The notes under the pieces are model-generated. The model made no database searches and was not told where the DNA came from. It was given only the letters and a program-made list of their open reading frames with translations. A stretch of 8,122 nt of DNA, from the NCBI GenBank assembly GCA_964407285.1, contig CAYOVG010000319.1, forward strand, positions 1-8,122. Direction: 5' to 3'. This document shows, one piece after another, positions 5,909-8,122 of the stretch. Source of the DNA: CAYOVG01 sp964407285. Its GTDB lineage: Bacteria > Desulfobacterota > Syntrophobacteria > Syntrophobacterales > Syntrophobacteraceae. Each line of letters opens with the position of its first letter. Within the stretch, counting starts at the first letter, position 1. A program made the position numbers and the translations under genes.

Positions 5909-5923
5909 CCTCTTGAAAGGAGG
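5909..5923 (+). promoter_or_regulatory. hflX ribosome-binding site held in a small hairpin
   Basis: AAGGAGG (5917-5923) is a near-ideal Shine-Dalgarno that lies 8 nt before ATT 5932 but 38 nt before TTG 5962, so it decides the start. CCTCTT (5909-5914) can pair with AGGAGG (5918-5923) over a GAA triloop, with five Watson-Crick pairs and one G-U, covering the whole site. The small stem would be marginally stable and could melt on warming or on ribosome approach. Any regulatory role is an inference. Confidence 0.5.
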
Positions 5924-5931
5924 CTGTAGCT

Positions 5932-7734
5932 ATTAGAAAAGTTCATGGTAATACAACCGGTTTGAAGAGTGGCGTCGCCAACCGGATTCAGAATCTGTAC
6001 CGCCGCAGAGTACCCCCCCGCCAGGTTGTTTCTCCGGAATTATCCAGGGACCTCGCCAGATTATCGTTCGAATGCGGACGCCAGATAGGGCTTTTCATCG
6101 GCCGGGACGGTGCGGTGGAGATGGTGCTGGTAGGTGGCCCGCGCTCCATGTATATTCCGGACCTGCCCAAGAGTCGTGGGGGCCGGTGGCGGTTGCGGGG
6201 GCTGAGGTTCGTCCACACGCATTTGAATGACGAGTCCCTCTCGCAGGACGACCTGCTGGACCTTGCTTTCCTGCGGCTCGATGCTATCGTGGCGGTGAGG
6301 GTCGATATCAACGGCGGTGCCCGTGATATGGAGGTCGCCCACATCGTGCCGGTGAGGGACGGTGACCGCCCCGGCTGGGAGGTGTTGCCGCCCATCCCGT
6401 GTCATGATCCCGACGAACTGGATTTTCCCGCCCTGGTCGCGTCCCTGGAGGATGAACTGGAGCGGACCCGCTCGGCCGCCATGGCGGACCGGAAGCAGGA
6501 CCGCGCCATACTGGTGAGCGTGACCGATACGGATATGGAGACGGCCCGTGAGTCGATGAACGAGTTGGTGGAACTGGCTCAATCGAGCGGCATCACGGTT
6601 GCGGACACCATCATCCAGAGGTCGCGGCAGATCAATCCCAAGTACCTTATCGGGAAGGGCAAGCTGAGCGAAATCATCATTCGGGCGCTTCAGTACGGGG
6701 TGGACCTGCTCGTTTTCGACCAGGAACTGAACCCGTCGCAGATCAGGTCCATCACGGATACGACCGAGCTTCGCGTTATCGACCGGACGCAGCTCATTCT
6801 GGACATCTTCGCCCAGCGCGCGCAGAGCCGGGAGGGCAAGATCCAGGTGGAGATGGCTCAGCTCAAGTACCTGCTGCCCAGGCTCGGAATGAAGGACGAT
6901 GCGCTCTCGCGGCTTACGGGGGGCATCGGGGCCAGGGGACCGGGCGAGACCAAGCTGGAGATCAACCGGCGTCGGATCAAGGACCGGATTTCCAACCTGG
7001 AGCACGACCTGAAGGCGGTTCGAAAAAACCGGGCGCAGCGCCGGTCGAGGCGCGTCCGCAAGGAATTGCCGATTATTTCCATCGTCGGCTACACCAACGC
7101 GGGCAAGTCTACACTGCTCAATACCCTGACCCACAGCCGGGTGTTCGCCGGCAACCAGCTGTTCGCGACCCTGGACCCCACCAGCAGGCGACTGCGGTTT
7201 CCCAGGGATTTTGAAGTCATCATCACGGACACGGTGGGTTTCATCCGCGACCTTCCGAAAGACCTGCTGGAGTCCTTCGCGGCGACCCTGGAGGAACTCT
7301 ACGATGCGGACCTCCTGCTCCATGTGGTGGACATCGGCAATCCCCGGTTCGAAGAGCAAATGGCCGCCGTGGAACGGATTCTCGCTCAGCTCGATCTGAA
7401 CGACAAACCCTCGGTGCTGGTCTTCAACAAGGCCGACAGGGTCGACGCCGAGTATGCATGGCAGCAGGTCAGGCGCTACGGTGGAGTGGCGATATCGGCT
7501 CTTTCGACATCCACCATGGAACCGCTCATCGCGACGCTGCAGGACCGGGTTGAGGCCCTGATGGCGGAAAACCGGGTCTTTTGCGATGAGGGCGGGGAGG
7601 ATGACGCTTACGCCGTACGGGATGAGACCGAAGTCGAGGGCGAATGTGATGAAGACGGTTTGAACGGGGCTCCGGCTTCCGGTAGCCACGCGGAAGAGCC
7701 TGTATGCCGCCTCCCGGCGGATGCGGAATCATAG
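5932..7734 (+). CDS. hflX: Ribosome-associated GTPase HflX, long form, probable ATT start
   Basis: HflX binds the 50S subunit, and in E. coli it splits stalled ribosomes during heat and other stress. The extra N-terminal domain (about 1-190) includes R-F-V-H-T-H-L (His95, His97), as in long clostridial and deltaproteobacterial forms. The HflX domain follows, with GGIGARGPGETKLE at 330-343 and a basic coiled segment. The G domain shows G1 GYTNAGKST 386-394, G2 at Thr413 or Thr417, G3 DTVGF 433-437, G4 NKAD 499-502 and G5 SAL 522-524. From about residue 555 there is an acidic, cysteine-containing tail. The total is 600 residues against about 430 in E. coli. The frame opens after a stop at 5914-5916 and has no ATG, GTG or TTG until TTG 5962. 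Residues read from ATT 5932 (I/M-R-K-V-H-G-N-T-T-G-L-K) match the conserved HflX N-terminus, and the SD spacing fits only that codon. A start at TTG 5962 is the conservative alternative (590 residues). Confidence 0.95.
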   Translation: MRKVHGNTTGLKSGVANRIQNLYRRRVPPRQVVSPELSRDLARLSFECGRQIGLFIGRDGAVEMVLVGGPRSMYIPDLPKSRGGRWRLRGLRFVHTHLNDESLSQDDLLDLAFLRLDAIVAVRVDINGGARDMEVAHIVPVRDGDRPGWEVLPPIPCHDPDELDFPALVASLEDELERTRSAAMADRKQDRAILVSVTDTDMETARESMNELVELAQSSGITVADTIIQRSRQINPKYLIGKGKLSEIIIRALQYGVDLLVFDQELNPSQIRSITDTTELRVIDRTQLILDIFAQRAQSREGKIQVEMAQLKYLLPRLGMKDDALSRLTGGIGARGPGETKLEINRRRIKDRISNLEHDLKAVRKNRAQRRSRRVRKELPIISIVGYTNAGKSTLLNTLTHSRVFAGNQLFATLDPTSRRLRFPRDFEVIITDTVGFIRDLPKDLLESFAATLEELYDADLLLHVVDIGNPRFEEQMAAVERILAQLDLNDKPSVLVFNKADRVDAEYAWQQVRRYGGVAISALSTSTMEPLIATLQDRVEALMAENRVFCDEGGEDDAYAVRDETEVEGECDEDGLNGAPASGSHAEEPVCRLPADAES

Positions 7735-7740
7735 AGTATG

Positions 7741-7763
7741 GGGGGCGGTGAATGGGGGAGGGA
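7741..7763 (+). repeat. Degenerate 5' flank of the octamer array
   Basis: Just after the hflX stop the sequence is G-rich and contains GGTGAAT followed by GGGGGAGGGA, recognisable as decayed relatives of the tandem octamer that follows. No terminator for hflX is visible between the stop and the array. Confidence 0.45.
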
Positions 7764-7851
7764 CGGTGAGTGGGTGAATGGGTGAATGGGTGAATGGGTG
7801 AATGGGTGAATGGGTGAATGGGTGAGTGGGTGAGTGGGTGAGTGGGTGAAT
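7764..7851 (+). repeat. Tandem octamer array GGGTGAAT/GGGTGAGT
   Basis: Ten contiguous 8-nt units run from 7772 to 7851: six GGGTGAAT, three GGGTGAGT, then one GGGTGAAT. They are preceded by one unit with a single mismatch (CGGTGAGT, 7764-7771). The variants are grouped rather than scattered, as expected from slippage or unequal exchange. The array starts 29 nt after the hflX stop. GGG recurs every 8 nt with identical 5-nt spacers. TGA recurs every 8 nt, so all three frames close within 24 nt. The His-, Pro- and Ser-rich minus-strand translations are artefacts of the repeat. Confidence 0.95.
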
Positions 7852-7931
7852 TGAAGGATTTGGGGGAGTCGGTGAACCGGACGGGTGGTGAACAGGTCGA
7901 TGGGTAAATAGGTGAGTGGATGAATCGGCTG
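7852..7931 (+). repeat. Degenerate 3' flank of the octamer array
   Basis: Decayed octamer-like units continue past the perfect array: GGTGAACC and GGTGGTGAAC, then at about 7904-7927 the consecutive GGGTAAAT, AGGTGAGT and GGATGAAT, still in 8-nt register. This suggests the array was once longer and that only its central part is young or recently homogenised. Confidence 0.6.
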
Positions 7932-8122
7932 GTCCATTCGCTGGATCGACGGTTTAATTGCTTCGCCATGACCCGTCGGTTGCGGTGGATTCCGCCCTGC
8001 GGTTGTGGATTGGTATTGTGAACACGCCGCTCCACCGGACGAAAAGCTCTGAATCGCTCGTTGTGGCCCCGTTTTTCGGTTGTGTCTGCCGCTTTCCTGT
8101 GTTGAGCGCGGTTCGGCCGGGC
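7932..8122. other. Terminal non-coding stretch, no feature recognised
   Basis: I see no supported gene, RNA or terminator in the last 190 bases. The longest frames are short, lack ribosome-binding sites and resemble nothing known. A TTTTT run at about 8074-8078 has no complementary stem upstream. The stretch may be the upstream region of a gene outside the window. Confidence 0.4.

Noticed and set aside
6061..7689. 542-codon minus-strand frame opposite hflX
   Set aside because: It is an antisense shadow with no domain or ribosome-binding site; the + strand frame carries all G motifs of HflX.
7764..7851. Octamer array as a CRISPR array or phage attachment site
   Set aside because: The units are contiguous with no unique spacers, and no integrase or cas gene is present.
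7526..8035. Minus-strand frame rich in His, Pro, Ser and Thr repeats
   Set aside because: The repetitive protein is only the reverse translation of the octamer array; no SD and no family resemblance.

Overview
The window is a GC-rich chromosomal segment carrying housekeeping genes. All genes lie on the + strand: the tail of a probable FtsB/DivIC-type division gene, then rpsF, rpsR, a DUF2232 membrane-protein gene, rplI, dnaB, a phenylacetate-CoA ligase-like gene and a long-form hflX. An rpsF-rpsR-DUF2232-rplI-dnaB order, the long HflX and a PaaK-like enzyme of the SSGTTGQ type fit a deltaproteobacterium (Desulfobacterota), perhaps a Syntrophobacter-like one. That assignment is an inference from gene order and protein style, not a database match.

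Layout. Positions 1-113 hold the 3' end of the division gene. A promoter-like TTGACG/TATCAA pair overlaps its stop codon. It is followed by an rpsF leader that can fold so that the rpsF Shine-Dalgarno is paired, resembling the S6:S18 autoregulatory leader. Positions 225-4024 look like one ribosomal protein/replication operon: S6, S18, a multi-pass membrane protein, L9 and the replicative helicase. The spacers hold several inverted repeats, including a perfect 13-bp hairpin after rpsR and a large structured spacer between rpsF and rpsR. A GC-rich stem followed by TTTT (4057-4107) may end this operon. Next comes the solitary PaaK-like ligase (4292-5605), then a 326-bp non-coding stretch rich in short direct and inverted repeats, then hflX.

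Most notable point. The reading frame and the HflX N-terminal sequence both extend upstream of the first canonical start codon (TTG 5962) to an ATT at 5932. That ATT sits 8 nt after a perfect AAGGAGG. hflX therefore appears to start at a non-canonical AUU codon, as infC does, and its Shine-Dalgarno can be locked in a 6-bp hairpin. This suggests tightly limited or conditional translation of a ribosome-splitting stress GTPase.

After hflX lies a tandem array of the octamer GGGTGAAT/GGGTGAGT. It has ten exact-length units plus degenerate flanks, could form G-quadruplexes on the coding strand, and places stop codons in all three frames. The last ~190 bases contain no gene that I can support. No mobile element, CRISPR array, tRNA, rRNA or defence system was seen.
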